DNA of 64,000 bases, from positions 117,337-181,336 of the forward strand of contig NZ_JAFIRA010000002.1 of NCBI RefSeq assembly GCF_022848905.1, read 5' to 3'. This document shows, piece by piece, positions 52,362 to 60,266 of this stretch. The notes beneath the pieces were generated by a model that did not search any database, was not told where the DNA came from, and was given only the letters and a program-made list of their open reading frames with translations. A program made the position numbers and the translations under genes. Each line of letters opens with the position of its first letter. Position 1 is the stretch's first letter. This DNA comes from Thermostichus vulcanus str. 'Rupite' (GTDB taxonomy: Bacteria; Cyanobacteriota; Cyanobacteriia; Thermostichales; Thermostichaceae).

Positions 52362-53722
52362 GAAAAGCAGCGTAAAGCCCCCGGTTTCCAACCGGGGGAT
52401 ATAAGCGCACAGGCTGAATTTATTCAGCAACAGAAATAGTACATACAATAGTCCCCATGAAACGGGTCACCACGACACTCAAGCTCAAGTTTCTTGACCT
52501 CAATGCGGTCAAAGCAGAGATGTTTAACCAGACGGTTTGTGCGACAACCGAACTGGCAAACGAACTGCTCCGCATCAGTCCAAAGGAACGAAAAGCATTG
52601 ACAACCGCCAAAGTGGTAACCCCACTCAAGTCGGCCCTCTCCAACCAGGTGATTCGTGTCCTGAAGGGGAAAGCCGGCCAGCGGGTCAAACACTTCAAAG
52701 TGTTCTGGCCAGAGGTCAACAACCAAAACTGGAAGCTGCACAAAGTAGGCAGCACCTACTCGGTGAGTTTTCCCACGATTCAGGGTGACAAGCGGGTTCC
52801 CCTTGAGGTTAGCAGTTCCTACTATGCCGAGCGTCTTGAGCGCATCCTGGCCGAACAGGATTGTGAACGGGGAACCTTGAAACTCATGAAGCTACGGGGC
52901 TGTTGGTACGCGGTTGTATCTATCACTTGGGAAGTTCCCGAAGTGAAGAGCACAGAGCGGCTGGGTGTTGACCGGGGGCAGAACCGTTTGGCGGTGGCGG
53001 CCACCCGTTGGGGTCGGGCGGTGTTTTTTGGGGGTGGAGAGGTAGCCTATCGTCGTCGTCGTTTCCAGAAGCGTCGTGCCCAGTTGCAACAGGCGGGTAA
53101 ATACCGAGCACTCAAGCGACTGGAGCGCAAAGAAGCCCGTTGGATGAGGGCGGTCAACCACACCGTTAGCCGTCGCATTGTACGGTTTGCCAAGGCGGTA
53201 AATGCGGATGTGTGGATGGAAGACCTCTCGGGTATTCGCCAATCCAGACAGAGCCAGAAGGCGCGTTCGGATGCCGGGAAATCGCGCCATACCTGGTCGT
53301 ACTACGACCTGGAGTGGAAGGTTGCCTACAAGCTGGAAATGGCGGGTAGGACGCTGCACAAGCGCCCTGCTGCCTACACATCCAAAACCGACCACAGGAC
53401 GGGGCTGATCGGTAAAAGGAGTGGGCATTTGTTCACCGGGCAGGACGGGTATTGCTGTGACGCGGACTGGAATGCCGCAATCTTGCTACGCAAGACGCGG
53501 AGCGTCATGAACATTGCTCGGTGGGACGGGTTTTCGTGTCCTTTGAGTCTAAAAGAAGCCCTGCCCGTAATAGGCAGGGTCGGCTCAGGGGATGGGGTAG
53601 TTGGCAATCCCCTGAACTCCCTCGTGCTCTGCACGGCACGGAGTGCTATGAATCCCTCACAGCTTCAAGCTGTGGGGAGCTAGAAGGGAGAATCCCCCGG
53701 TTTCTAACCGGGGGAGTGTCAA
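52362..53722 (+). mobile_element. IS605-family tnpB element, copy 2
   Basis: An element of 1361 bp after TTAC, in the intergenic region 73 bp past the debranching enzyme gene. The left hairpin is CCCCCGGTT-TCC-AACCGGGGG (one loop change), the second hairpin GCTGAA-TTTA-TTCAGC; right end hairpin and AGTGTCAA as in the other copies. The leader to tnpB is 95 bp, without the tnpA remnant of copy 1. Confidence 0.85.
52457..53683 (+). CDS. tnpB: TnpB RNA-guided nuclease, zinc-ribbon-less, copy 2
   Basis: A protein of 408 residues, with RuvC acids in RLGVDRGQNRLA, VWMEDLSGIR and CCDADWNAA retained. Two in-frame 27-bp inserts distinguish it: codons for ILLRKTRSV right after DADWNAA (53480-53506), and LVLCTARSA before MNPSQLQ (53621-53647). 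The first insert sits just behind the RuvC-III aspartate, so activity is doubtful. The rest is close to copy 3 (only scattered substitutions such as GCWYAVVSITWEV for GVWYAVLSITWDV). Confidence 0.85.
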   Translation: MKRVTTTLKLKFLDLNAVKAEMFNQTVCATTELANELLRISPKERKALTTAKVVTPLKSALSNQVIRVLKGKAGQRVKHFKVFWPEVNNQNWKLHKVGSTYSVSFPTIQGDKRVPLEVSSSYYAERLERILAEQDCERGTLKLMKLRGCWYAVVSITWEVPEVKSTERLGVDRGQNRLAVAATRWGRAVFFGGGEVAYRRRRFQKRRAQLQQAGKYRALKRLERKEARWMRAVNHTVSRRIVRFAKAVNADVWMEDLSGIRQSRQSQKARSDAGKSRHTWSYYDLEWKVAYKLEMAGRTLHKRPAAYTSKTDHRTGLIGKRSGHLFTGQDGYCCDADWNAAILLRKTRSVMNIARWDGFSCPLSLKEALPVIGRVGSGDGVVGNPLNSLVLCTARSAMNPSQLQAVGS

Positions 53723-53742
53723 CCCGCCGTCCAAACTGGGGG
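53560..53742 (+). ncRNA. Predicted omega RNA with guide, copy 2
   Basis: It contains the hairpin CACAGCTT-C-AAGCTGTG and the terminal hairpin CCCCCGGTT/AACCGGGGG before AGTGTCAA. The guide would be CCCGCCGTCCAAACTGGG from 53723. The 5' limit is not determinable by eye. Confidence 0.45.
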
Positions 53743-53858
53743 CAGATGGCAGCAAAAAACCTAAAAACAAGCAGAAAACAAGCGGATAGCGGTTAGTCTA
53801 GGCAATGATTCTAAATAGTCTACTCTATTGAGAATTCTACCGAGATCAGAGCCTGTTA

Positions 53859-54413
53859 ATGAACACTGCCGAAGCCCTCGAAATTCTCAACCTTCAGCCG
53901 GACGCAACCGAACGAGAAATCCGGGGACGGTTGTTTCAGGAATATCAAACCCTTAGCACCGCTTTGGCAGAGCTGGAGGATGAGCGGCAAAGGCCCTTGC
54001 TTGAGGTGCAACTGGCTCGGCTCAATGAGGCACGGGATGTGCTGCTTAGTGGGGCGCAACCTCAGGGATCCCGGTCGGAGAACGTCTTGTCATTAATTAG
54101 CCCGGAAGACTTGCCTGCGCAGGTGATTGTGCTGCTTTACCAAGCAAACGGACAGGAGGGGATCTGTACCCGCCAAGTCGGGGGGCAAGATATCGTCCTT
54201 GCCTTTGAAAGTTCTTTTGGGGCGAGAAAGTATGCGCAAAGGCTGGCCCAACAGGGACTTCCCAAGCCCGTGCCAGAGCGCTTCGATACGGAGGAGATCG
54301 TCGATTTTTGCCGCGGGGGGGGGTATGGCTTGATGGTGGTTCCGGCCAATGAAGCGCTAGAACCCCTCGAGGAAAGCACAGAATCTGCTCGAGATTGGCA
54401 AGGTAAGCCCTGA
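53859..54413 (+). CDS. J-like N-terminus plus DUF3110 protein
   Basis: A protein of 184 residues. Residues 1-60 (ALEILNLQPDATEREIRGRL) look like a degenerate J-domain without HPD. Residues about 88-170 match DUF3110: VIVLLYQANGQEGICTRQVG, DIVLAFESSFGARKYAQRLA and EEIVDFCRGGGYGLMVVP. DUF3110 is largely restricted to cyanobacteria and plants, and its role is unclear. The ATG at 53859 is 136 bp past the IS copy 2 right end. Confidence 0.75.
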   Translation: MNTAEALEILNLQPDATEREIRGRLFQEYQTLSTALAELEDERQRPLLEVQLARLNEARDVLLSGAQPQGSRSENVLSLISPEDLPAQVIVLLYQANGQEGICTRQVGGQDIVLAFESSFGARKYAQRLAQQGLPKPVPERFDTEEIVDFCRGGGYGLMVVPANEALEPLEESTESARDWQGKP

Positions 54414-54455
54414 TGCAACTCGACCCCCATCCACTTGTATTCATTGGTGCGCTCC

Positions 54456-55181
54456 ATGATTGGTGCTGAACAGATCTCCGTGAACGAGTTTCGCCAGATC
54501 ATGGCTGCGGATCTGGAGGCTTGTTGTGAGGCATTTGATCTGCGGGTGGAGTACCTGCGTTTGAAACAACAACGGTTACGGCTTTGGGGTGCGGCAGCCT
54601 TTTGTTTGCTGGCGCTCGCTCTAACCGTGTTCTTTGGGATTCGGGATCCCGCGCTTTGGATGCTCTACACGGCTGCTGCTGGGATCCTATGCATTGTCTT
54701 ACTGGTGATCTTGAGGGCCAATCTGCAGTTGGAACGCGGGCTGCGCCGCATTCGTCAGCGATGGCAGGAGGCTCATTTGCTCAATAGCGCTCCCGAGATC
54801 ATGAAGTTTGTCACCGACTTGGCCCGCAAGGTCAAAGAATATAACCATTGGGTGGAGGAGCTGCAGCAGTCTGTGCAGGGGGGACAATATTGGCGAGATT
54901 TTCGACAACTCAACGATGCGGAGCAAAAGTACATTCAGACCGTGTTTCTCCAGGTGCGAGCACAGCTGGTGACTGCTCTGCAAATGGGCAGACGGTTAAT
55001 CGAGAATCCACGGGCTTCTGTGGATCACCACTTCAAGCAGTTGGTCTTGCGGGATCAACAGTTGCTAAATCAATTCACTGCCAAAAACATGACGATGAAT
55101 CGCTATGTCATCCTGGTGCGGGAACTCTCCAATTTGGAAGCAGATTTACAAGCTCAGATCAAAGCTTTGGGATCCCGATGA
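54456..55181 (+). CDS. Two-TM coiled-coil hypothetical protein
   Basis: A protein of 241 residues from ATG 54456 (an in-frame TTG at 54435 adds seven). Two adjacent membrane helices at about residues 43-90 (LWGAAAFCLLALALTVFFGI, ALWMLYTAAAGILCIVLLVI) are followed by about 150 residues of charged helices likely to form coiled coil (RRIRQRWQEAHLLN, ELSNLEADLQAQIKAL). No family was recognised. It lies 42 bp after the DUF3110 gene on the same strand. Confidence 0.65.
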   Translation: MIGAEQISVNEFRQIMAADLEACCEAFDLRVEYLRLKQQRLRLWGAAAFCLLALALTVFFGIRDPALWMLYTAAAGILCIVLLVILRANLQLERGLRRIRQRWQEAHLLNSAPEIMKFVTDLARKVKEYNHWVEELQQSVQGGQYWRDFRQLNDAEQKYIQTVFLQVRAQLVTALQMGRRLIENPRASVDHHFKQLVLRDQQLLNQFTAKNMTMNRYVILVRELSNLEADLQAQIKALGSR

Positions 55182-55674
55182 TTAGCTGTAGCCCTATAAG
55201 TATTACCCAACAACGCAAATAGAAGAATAAAAAATAAATAAAAAAGAGTTGCGCCAGTACCGAAAGCGTCTCATCCTGGCTGAAAATGACTACAGTAGTT
55301 AAGGTTACAGCCCTTTACACCAAGGGCACGCTAGCGCGTCTGTCTCCGACAGGCTCCGCCAACGCCTCTCGTCCTACGGAGGACCCGGGGGATCATGACG
55401 GCCCATAGGGCAACGCTACTCACCTAGCACGGGGTTAATCTCCTTCGCAAATAGCGATGTGGAGCACCCCAGCACTTTTGAAATGGGCTATAGACACAAC
55501 CGTTGTTGCATCAAACCCCATTTTTTCAGAAATTCTTCAACATTCACTGGGATCCGCTTGAGCTTGAGAGTTTGAGTCGAGGGGAACAAAAAACCTTGCA
55601 AGCAGTGCCGAAAAGTTTGGCTAGGATTTAGGGGCAAGGAGCTTCTCTCTTTCTACTAAAATTGTGACTCATTT
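55182..55674. other. Intergenic region upstream of cydA
   Basis: A stretch of 493 bp. It holds an AT-rich tract (GAAGAATAAAAAATAAATAA near 55219), MITE-like copy R6 (55305-55492), and about 180 bp of unique sequence before cydA in which no clear promoter was identified. Confidence 0.45.
55305..55492 (+). repeat. MITE-like interspersed repeat, copy R6
   Basis: A block of 188 bp from TTACAGCCCTTTACACC to GAAATGGGCTATA. Shared interior blocks are AGGGCACGCTAGCGCGTCTG, CCAACGCCTCTCGTCCTACG, GACGGCCCATAGGGCAACGC and CACCTAGCACGGGG. It is the reference copy for the family in this window. Confidence 0.7.
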
Positions 55675-57105
55675 ATGGCTCATTTTCTCGATACAGTTGT
55701 TCTATCACGGATACAATTTGCCTTGACCAGCTCCTTTCACATGCTCTGGCCAGTTTTGACCACCGGCATGGGCATCTACTTGGTGCTGGTGGAGGGCGTG
55801 TGGTTGCGTACCCGCAATATCTCCTACTACCACCACGCACGGTTTTGGACCCAGCTCTATCTGCTTAACTTTGGCATTGGGGTGGCTAGCGGGCTGCCTA
55901 TGGAGTTTCAGTTTGGCACCAACTGGGCCCCCTTCTCGGAGGCGGTAGGGGACTTCTTCGGCAGCATCCTTGGCTTTGAGGGATCCATGGCCTTCATGTT
56001 GGAGGCGGGCTTTTTGGGCATCATGGTGTTTGGCTGGAACCGGGTACCCGGCGTCATTCATTATCTCTCCACCATCATGGTGGCCTTTGGAGCGAACCTC
56101 TCAACGTTCTGGATTTTGACCGCCAACTCCTGGATGCAGACCCCTGTAGGGGGAGAGTTGGTAAATGGCAAATTTGTGGTGAAGGACTATTTTGCCGCCA
56201 TCTTTAACCCCGCTATGCTCAACAGTGTCGCTCACATGTTCTTGGCGACCCTTGAGACTTCGTTGTTCGTGGTCGGGGGCATTAGTGCCTGGTATGTGCT
56301 GAACCGGCGGCATCCTGAGTTTTTCGGCAAGTCCCTCAAAATTGCTCTGGCCGTCGCCATTGTAGTGGCACCGTTGCAAATTGCTGTGGGCCACGAAAGT
56401 GCCCTTCATCTGCGGGAAAACCAACCCACCAAGCTGGCAGCGATGGAAGCCCAGTGGGAGACCTTACCAGCAGGAGAGCCTGCTGCATACACCCTTTTGG
56501 CTCTTCCCGACAGTGAGCACGAAATCAACCCTTGGTCACTGGAGGTGCCCTACGGGTTGGGACTCATTTTGGATTTACAGCCCAATCTACAAAAGCCCGT
56601 CCTAGGGCTGAAAGACTTTGCTCCTGAGAATCGTCCTCCCCTGATCCCGCTTATCTACTATTCTTTTCGCGTCATGGTGGGTATCGGATTTTTCCTGGCT
56701 GCCCTGATGCTAGTCAGCACTGTGCAGTGGTTGCGGGGCAAGTTGGCTGATGACCAAATTACTGGACAAACTTGGCTGATGCGGGCTTGGCTGTTCGCGG
56801 CACCGCTGGGCTACATCGCAGTGGAGGCGGGGTGGATCGTGCGAGAGGTGGGGCGTCAGCCCTGGACGGTTTATGGTCTCATTCGCACCTCGGATGCAGC
56901 TTCCCATGTTCCCGCCACCGATGTGCTGGGATCCCTCAGCCTCTTCACCGCCATCTACGGGATTTTGTTTGTGTCTGCCCTCCATTTTGGCCGACGCATT
57001 CTGCTGCATGGCCCGAACCTAGAGTTGCCCCCGCCGGGATTGGGATCCCAGTCTGCGCGGACAGAGATGGTGCCCGATCGACGCCCCACCGAGGTTAGCG
57101 CCTAA
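55675..57105 (+). CDS. cydA: Cytochrome bd-type quinol oxidase subunit I
   Basis: A protein of 476 residues. Haem ligand His22 (LTSSFHMLWPVLTTGMG), the SGLPMEFQFGTNW loop, MLEAGFLGIMVFGW and the second ligand region VGHESALHLRENQPTKLAAM with MEAQWE are all present, as is GWIVREVGRQPWTVYGLIRT. The Q-loop is short, as in the cyanide-insensitive (CIO) type. It reduces O2 with quinol in the cytoplasmic or thylakoid membrane. The start is ATG at 55675. Its partner cydB, 35 bp downstream, is damaged, so function depends on whether CydB is still made. Confidence 0.92.
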   Translation: MAHFLDTVVLSRIQFALTSSFHMLWPVLTTGMGIYLVLVEGVWLRTRNISYYHHARFWTQLYLLNFGIGVASGLPMEFQFGTNWAPFSEAVGDFFGSILGFEGSMAFMLEAGFLGIMVFGWNRVPGVIHYLSTIMVAFGANLSTFWILTANSWMQTPVGGELVNGKFVVKDYFAAIFNPAMLNSVAHMFLATLETSLFVVGGISAWYVLNRRHPEFFGKSLKIALAVAIVVAPLQIAVGHESALHLRENQPTKLAAMEAQWETLPAGEPAAYTLLALPDSEHEINPWSLEVPYGLGLILDLQPNLQKPVLGLKDFAPENRPPLIPLIYYSFRVMVGIGFFLAALMLVSTVQWLRGKLADDQITGQTWLMRAWLFAAPLGYIAVEAGWIVREVGRQPWTVYGLIRTSDAASHVPATDVLGSLSLFTAIYGILFVSALHFGRRILLHGPNLELPPPGLGSQSARTEMVPDRRPTEVSA

Positions 57106-57166
57106 AAGTCGGCCCAACCGATTCCACGAGGTTTTTCGATATGGAAACACTCCAATACTTTACTTT

Positions 57167-58129
57167 TTGCCTCAGGTTTGGTTCGTCATCCTGGCCCTGT
57201 TTTTGTTGCTCTACGTGATTTTGGACGGCTTCGATCTAGGGGTCGGCATCCTATCCCTGACGGCTTCTTCAGAGGAGCGGCGGAGCATTTTGATGACCAG
57301 CCTGGGCAATGTTTGGGATGCCAACGAGACATGGCTGGTGGTGATGGGGGGAGCCTTGTTTGGTGCCTTTCCCTTGGCCTATGCCACAATTTTGACCGCC
57401 CTCTACATCCCCATTTTCATCATGATCTTTGGGTTCATCTTCAGGGCGGTGGCCTTCGAGTTTCGCGAGCACTCCAATCGCAAGCTGTTGTGGAACACCG
57501 CCTTTGGGGTGGGTAGTTTTTTGGCGGCCTTGGGGCAAGGGTTTGCTCTAGGCAGTATCTTCAAAGGGATCCAGGTGGATGCAGCCGGCCACTTCACCGG
57601 TACTCAGTGGGATTGGCTGAGCTGGCAGACGCTATTGGTGGCTCTAACCTTGATTCAGGGCTACGTGCTGATTGGCTCCACCTACCTCATCCTTAAGACG
57701 GAGGGATCCCTGCAACAAACTCACTACCGCACGGCTACCCTTGCCGCCTGGACCACTCTGATCGGAGCAGGGTTGGTTACTGTGCTCACGCCAGTGCTCT
57801 ATAACCAAGCCCGTGAGCGCCTGCTGGAGCGACCCTTGGTGTATATTTTTGCCCTCATCCCTTTGTTGGCGATTTTACTGATCGGGTTGCTGCTCAGAAG
57901 CCTGCGCCAGAAAAAAGAAGTTGAGCCTTTTGTTTGGACAGTACTGTTGTTTGTGCTTTCATTTATGGGGCTGGGACTTCTCATTTTCCCCTACATTATT
58001 CCCCCCAGCATCACCATCTATCAGGCGGCAGCCGATCCCAGTGCTTTGGTGTTCATGCTGGTCTTTATTGGCTTTCTGATCCCGATCATGCTCTTTTACG
58101 AAAAGCAGCGTAAAGCCCCCGGTTTCTAA
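57167..58129 (+). CDS. cydB: Cytochrome bd-type oxidase subunit II, damaged at both ends
   Basis: The readable frame is 320 residues with a TTG start (MPQVWFVILALFLLLYVILD, GFDLGVGILSL, GNVWDANETWLVVMGGALFG). The natural start is ATG at 57141 (METLQYF) after GAGG, but TACTT is duplicated at 57156-57165. Without the duplication METLQYF joins in frame to LPQVWFV; with it the frame shifts. At the other end IS copy 3 enters after PIMLFY (58099), adding EKQRKAPGF and a stop. All main membrane helices remain, so a low level of shortened protein from TTG is conceivable. The lost tail is at 59434-59598. Confidence 0.8.
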   Translation: MPQVWFVILALFLLLYVILDGFDLGVGILSLTASSEERRSILMTSLGNVWDANETWLVVMGGALFGAFPLAYATILTALYIPIFIMIFGFIFRAVAFEFREHSNRKLLWNTAFGVGSFLAALGQGFALGSIFKGIQVDAAGHFTGTQWDWLSWQTLLVALTLIQGYVLIGSTYLILKTEGSLQQTHYRTATLAAWTTLIGAGLVTVLTPVLYNQARERLLERPLVYIFALIPLLAILLIGLLLRSLRQKKEVEPFVWTVLLFVLSFMGLGLLIFPYIIPPSITIYQAAADPSALVFMLVFIGFLIPIMLFYEKQRKAPGF

Positions 58130-59433
58130 CCGGGGGATATAAGCGCACAGGCTGAATTTATTCAGCAACAGAAATAGTACATACAATAGTCCCCATGAAA
58201 CGGGTCACCACGACACTCAAGCTCAAGTTTCTTGGCCTCAATGCGGTCAAAGCAGAGATGTTTGACCAGACGGTTTGTGCGACAACCGAACTGGCAAACG
58301 AACTGCTCCGCATCAGTCCAAAGGAACGAAAAGCATTAACAACCGCCAAAGTGGTGACACCCCTCAAGTCGGCCCTCTCCAACCAGGTGATTCGTGTCCT
58401 GAAGGGGAAGGCAGGTCAGCGGGCTAAACACTTCAAGGTATTCTGGCCAGAGGTCAACAACCAAAACTGGAAGCTGCACAAAGTAGGTAGCACCTACTCG
58501 GTGAGTTTTCCCACAATTCAGGGTGACAAGCGGGTTCCCCTTGAGGTTAGCAGTTCCTACTATGCCGAGCGTCTTGAGCGCATCCTGGCCGAGCAGGATT
58601 GTGAACGGGGAACCTTGAAACTGATGCAAATACGTGGGGTTTGGTATGCTGTTCTGTCTATCACTTGGGATGTTCCCGAAGTGAAGAGTACGGAACGGTT
58701 AGGTGTTGACCGGGGGCAGAACCGTTTGGCAGTGGCGGCCACCCGTTGGGGTCGGGCGGTGTTTTTTGGGGGTGGAGAGGTAGCCTATCGTCGTCGTCGT
58801 TTCCAGAAGCGTCGCGCCCAGTTGCAACAGGCGGGTAAATACCGAGCACTCAAGCGACTGGAGCGCAAAGAAGCCCGTTGGATGAGGGCGGTCAACCACA
58901 CCGTGAGCCGTCGCATTGTGCGGTTTGCCAATGCGGTAAATGCGGATGTGTGGATGGAAGACCTATCGGGTATCCGCCAATCCAGACAGAGCCAGAAGGC
59001 GCGTTCGGATGCCGGGAAATCGCGCCATACCTGGTCGTACTACGACCTGGAGTGGAAGGTTGCCTACAAGCTGGAAATGGCGGGTAGGACGCTGCACAAG
59101 CGCCCTGCTGCCTACACATCCAAAACCGACCACAGGACAGGATTGATTGGGAAAAGGAGTGGGCATTTGTTCACTGGGCAGGACGGGTATTGCTGTGATG
59201 CCGACTGGAATGCCGCCATAAACATTGCCCAGTGGGACGGGTTTTCGTGTCCTTTGAGTCTAAAAGAAGCCCTGCCCGTAATAGGCAGGGTCGGCTCAGG
59301 GGATGGGGTAGTTGGCAATCCCCTGAACTCCCTCGTGCTCTGCACGGCACGGAGTGCTCTGAATCCCTCACAGCTTCAAGCTGTGGGGAGCTAGAAGGGA
59401 GAATCCCCCGGTTTCTAACCGGGGGAGTGTCAA
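58100..59433 (+). mobile_element. IS605-family tnpB element, copy 3
   Basis: An element of 1334 bp inserted after TTAC within cydB. Left leader (95 bp) and both end hairpins as in copy 2. The right end AGTGTCAA is followed by AACATTTATCAGTACGTGG, which is the continuing cydB reading frame (NIYQYV...). So there is no target duplication and no loss, typical of TnpA-mediated single-strand insertion. Confidence 0.88.
58195..59394 (+). CDS. tnpB: TnpB RNA-guided nuclease, zinc-ribbon-less, copy 3
   Basis: A protein of 399 residues. RuvC acids are intact (RLGVDRGQNRLA, VWMEDLSGIR, CCDADWNAA) and no insert follows the last Asp (AAINIAQWDGF). It shares with copy 2 the later 9-residue insert (LVLCTARSA; 59332-59358). 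The TS-K-T-DHRTG segment again replaces the first CxxC of the zinc ribbon. Of the three, this copy looks the most likely to be active together with its own right end. Confidence 0.85.
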   Translation: MKRVTTTLKLKFLGLNAVKAEMFDQTVCATTELANELLRISPKERKALTTAKVVTPLKSALSNQVIRVLKGKAGQRAKHFKVFWPEVNNQNWKLHKVGSTYSVSFPTIQGDKRVPLEVSSSYYAERLERILAEQDCERGTLKLMQIRGVWYAVLSITWDVPEVKSTERLGVDRGQNRLAVAATRWGRAVFFGGGEVAYRRRRFQKRRAQLQQAGKYRALKRLERKEARWMRAVNHTVSRRIVRFANAVNADVWMEDLSGIRQSRQSQKARSDAGKSRHTWSYYDLEWKVAYKLEMAGRTLHKRPAAYTSKTDHRTGLIGKRSGHLFTGQDGYCCDADWNAAINIAQWDGFSCPLSLKEALPVIGRVGSGDGVVGNPLNSLVLCTARSALNPSQLQAVGS

Positions 59434-59453
59434 AACATTTATCAGTACGTGGT
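59275..59453 (+). ncRNA. Predicted omega RNA with guide against cydB, copy 3
   Basis: Hairpin CACAGCTT-C-AAGCTGTG at about 59368-59384, terminal hairpin CCCCCGGTT/AACCGGGGG, AGTGTCAA, then guide AACATTTATCAGTACGTGG from 59434. The target is the uninterrupted cydB allele next to TTAC. The 5' limit is a guess. Confidence 0.45.
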
Positions 59454-59598
59454 TTTTCGTGGCAAAGTGGTCGGTTCTGCCTATGGAGACTATCAGGAAA
59501 AGCTGCAACCCCAAGAGGAGGGGTCTGCCTCCAGCTCTGCGTCTCCTGACCCAGCTAATCCAATCCTGACCCAAAGAGAGCCAAGTGCCCCCGCCTGA
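59434..59598 (+). pseudogene. cydB: Detached 3' end of cydB
   Basis: 54 codons that continue the CydB frame directly after the IS: NIYQYVVFRGKVVGSAYGDY, then QEKLQPQEEGSAS and a Ser/Pro-rich tail to TGA at 59596. YQYxVFRGKV is the conserved CydB end. The last codons and stop lie inside a hairpin that looks like the left end of another element. Confidence 0.8.
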
Positions 59599-59822
59599 AA
59601 TCGGGGGCTTGCGGGGAGTAGCGCCTTGCCAATGCCAAACCGCAAGCAAGGTGAAAGACTGGGGTGGTCAAGCAACGCGCGGCCCGGTAATGGTCCCGTA
59701 GGGCGTTTGAAGGCAACTAAGGCGGCTTACGGCATGGCAGCCCAAAACACGCGACGGATGCTCCCCAAGTCTGATGAAGAGGTAGAGCAACTGAGTTGAG
59801 CCTTGCGGCTGGATTCAGTTGC
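59587..59822 (+). mobile_element. Short non-autonomous IS605-superfamily-like element (candidate)
   Basis: The left hairpin GCCCCCG-CCTGAAAT-CGGGGGC (59587-59608) and the right imperfect hairpin with outer stem GCAACTGA/TCAGTTGC (59787-59822), inner stem AGCC/GGCT and loop TTGC bound about 236 bp. There is no open frame of note inside. This layout fits PATE-like or IscB-derived elements without a protein. The boundaries and class are inference. Confidence 0.4.
59620..59785 (+). ncRNA. Candidate structured RNA, possibly HEARO/IscB-type omega RNA
   Basis: A GC-rich non-coding core with several short pairing blocks (CTTGCCAATGCC, GCGCGGCCCGGTAATGG, AAGGCAACTAAGGCGGC, TTACGGCATGGCAGCCC). The strings recall HEARO RNAs found upstream of iscB in cyanobacteria. 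No iscB follows. I am not certain of the resemblance. Confidence 0.3.
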
Positions 59823-59852
59823 CCATGGGATCCCGATGATACCCTGTTAGGG

Positions 59853-60248
59853 ATGTTCAGTTGTGGGTTTATGGGACATAGGGGGTTAGGAAGACTGTGG
59901 ATCCTACTGCTCTTTGGAGGGCTGGGACTGACGGGATGTGGGGATCCGAACGTGCCCTTAACCCAACCGCCTCAAGATGCCTTCCGGATCAGTACCCCTC
60001 GTCCGCCGCGCACAGATCTCTATCCGACTCCCACGCCACCGCCTACCCCAACCCCGACACCCACCCCTACTTTGCTAGAGCTAAGTGCCCGCTGGTTGCA
60101 GCTCCCTTGGCCGCCACAACGGCAGGAAAAGAGTCTTGTCCGTCTCAGTGCTCGTTTTCTACAAATTCCCTTGCCAGAGCGGCCCCGCCCTTCGGAGAGT
60201 CCACAACCTCAGCTCTCTCCTAGTGAAACTGTCCAGGCAGAGGACTAA
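59853..60248 (+). CDS. Putative lipoprotein with Pro/Thr repeat and duplicated motif
   Basis: About 131 residues from ATG 59853 (ATG 59871 also possible). Signal sequence LGRLWILLLFGGLGLTGC ends in the lipobox LTGC, the Cys being the likely lipidation site. A TPTPPPTPTPTPTPT spacer follows, then a duplicated motif: LSARWLQLPWPP and LSARFLQIPLPE, 25 residues apart. This suggests a short outer-membrane or wall-associated tether; function unknown. It would be a substrate for the Lnt encoded at 16826. Confidence 0.6.
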   Translation: MFSCGFMGHRGLGRLWILLLFGGLGLTGCGDPNVPLTQPPQDAFRISTPRPPRTDLYPTPTPPPTPTPTPTPTLLELSARWLQLPWPPQRQEKSLVRLSARFLQIPLPERPRPSESPQPQLSPSETVQAED

Positions 60249-60266
60249 GAGCAAGAGCAAATCGAC

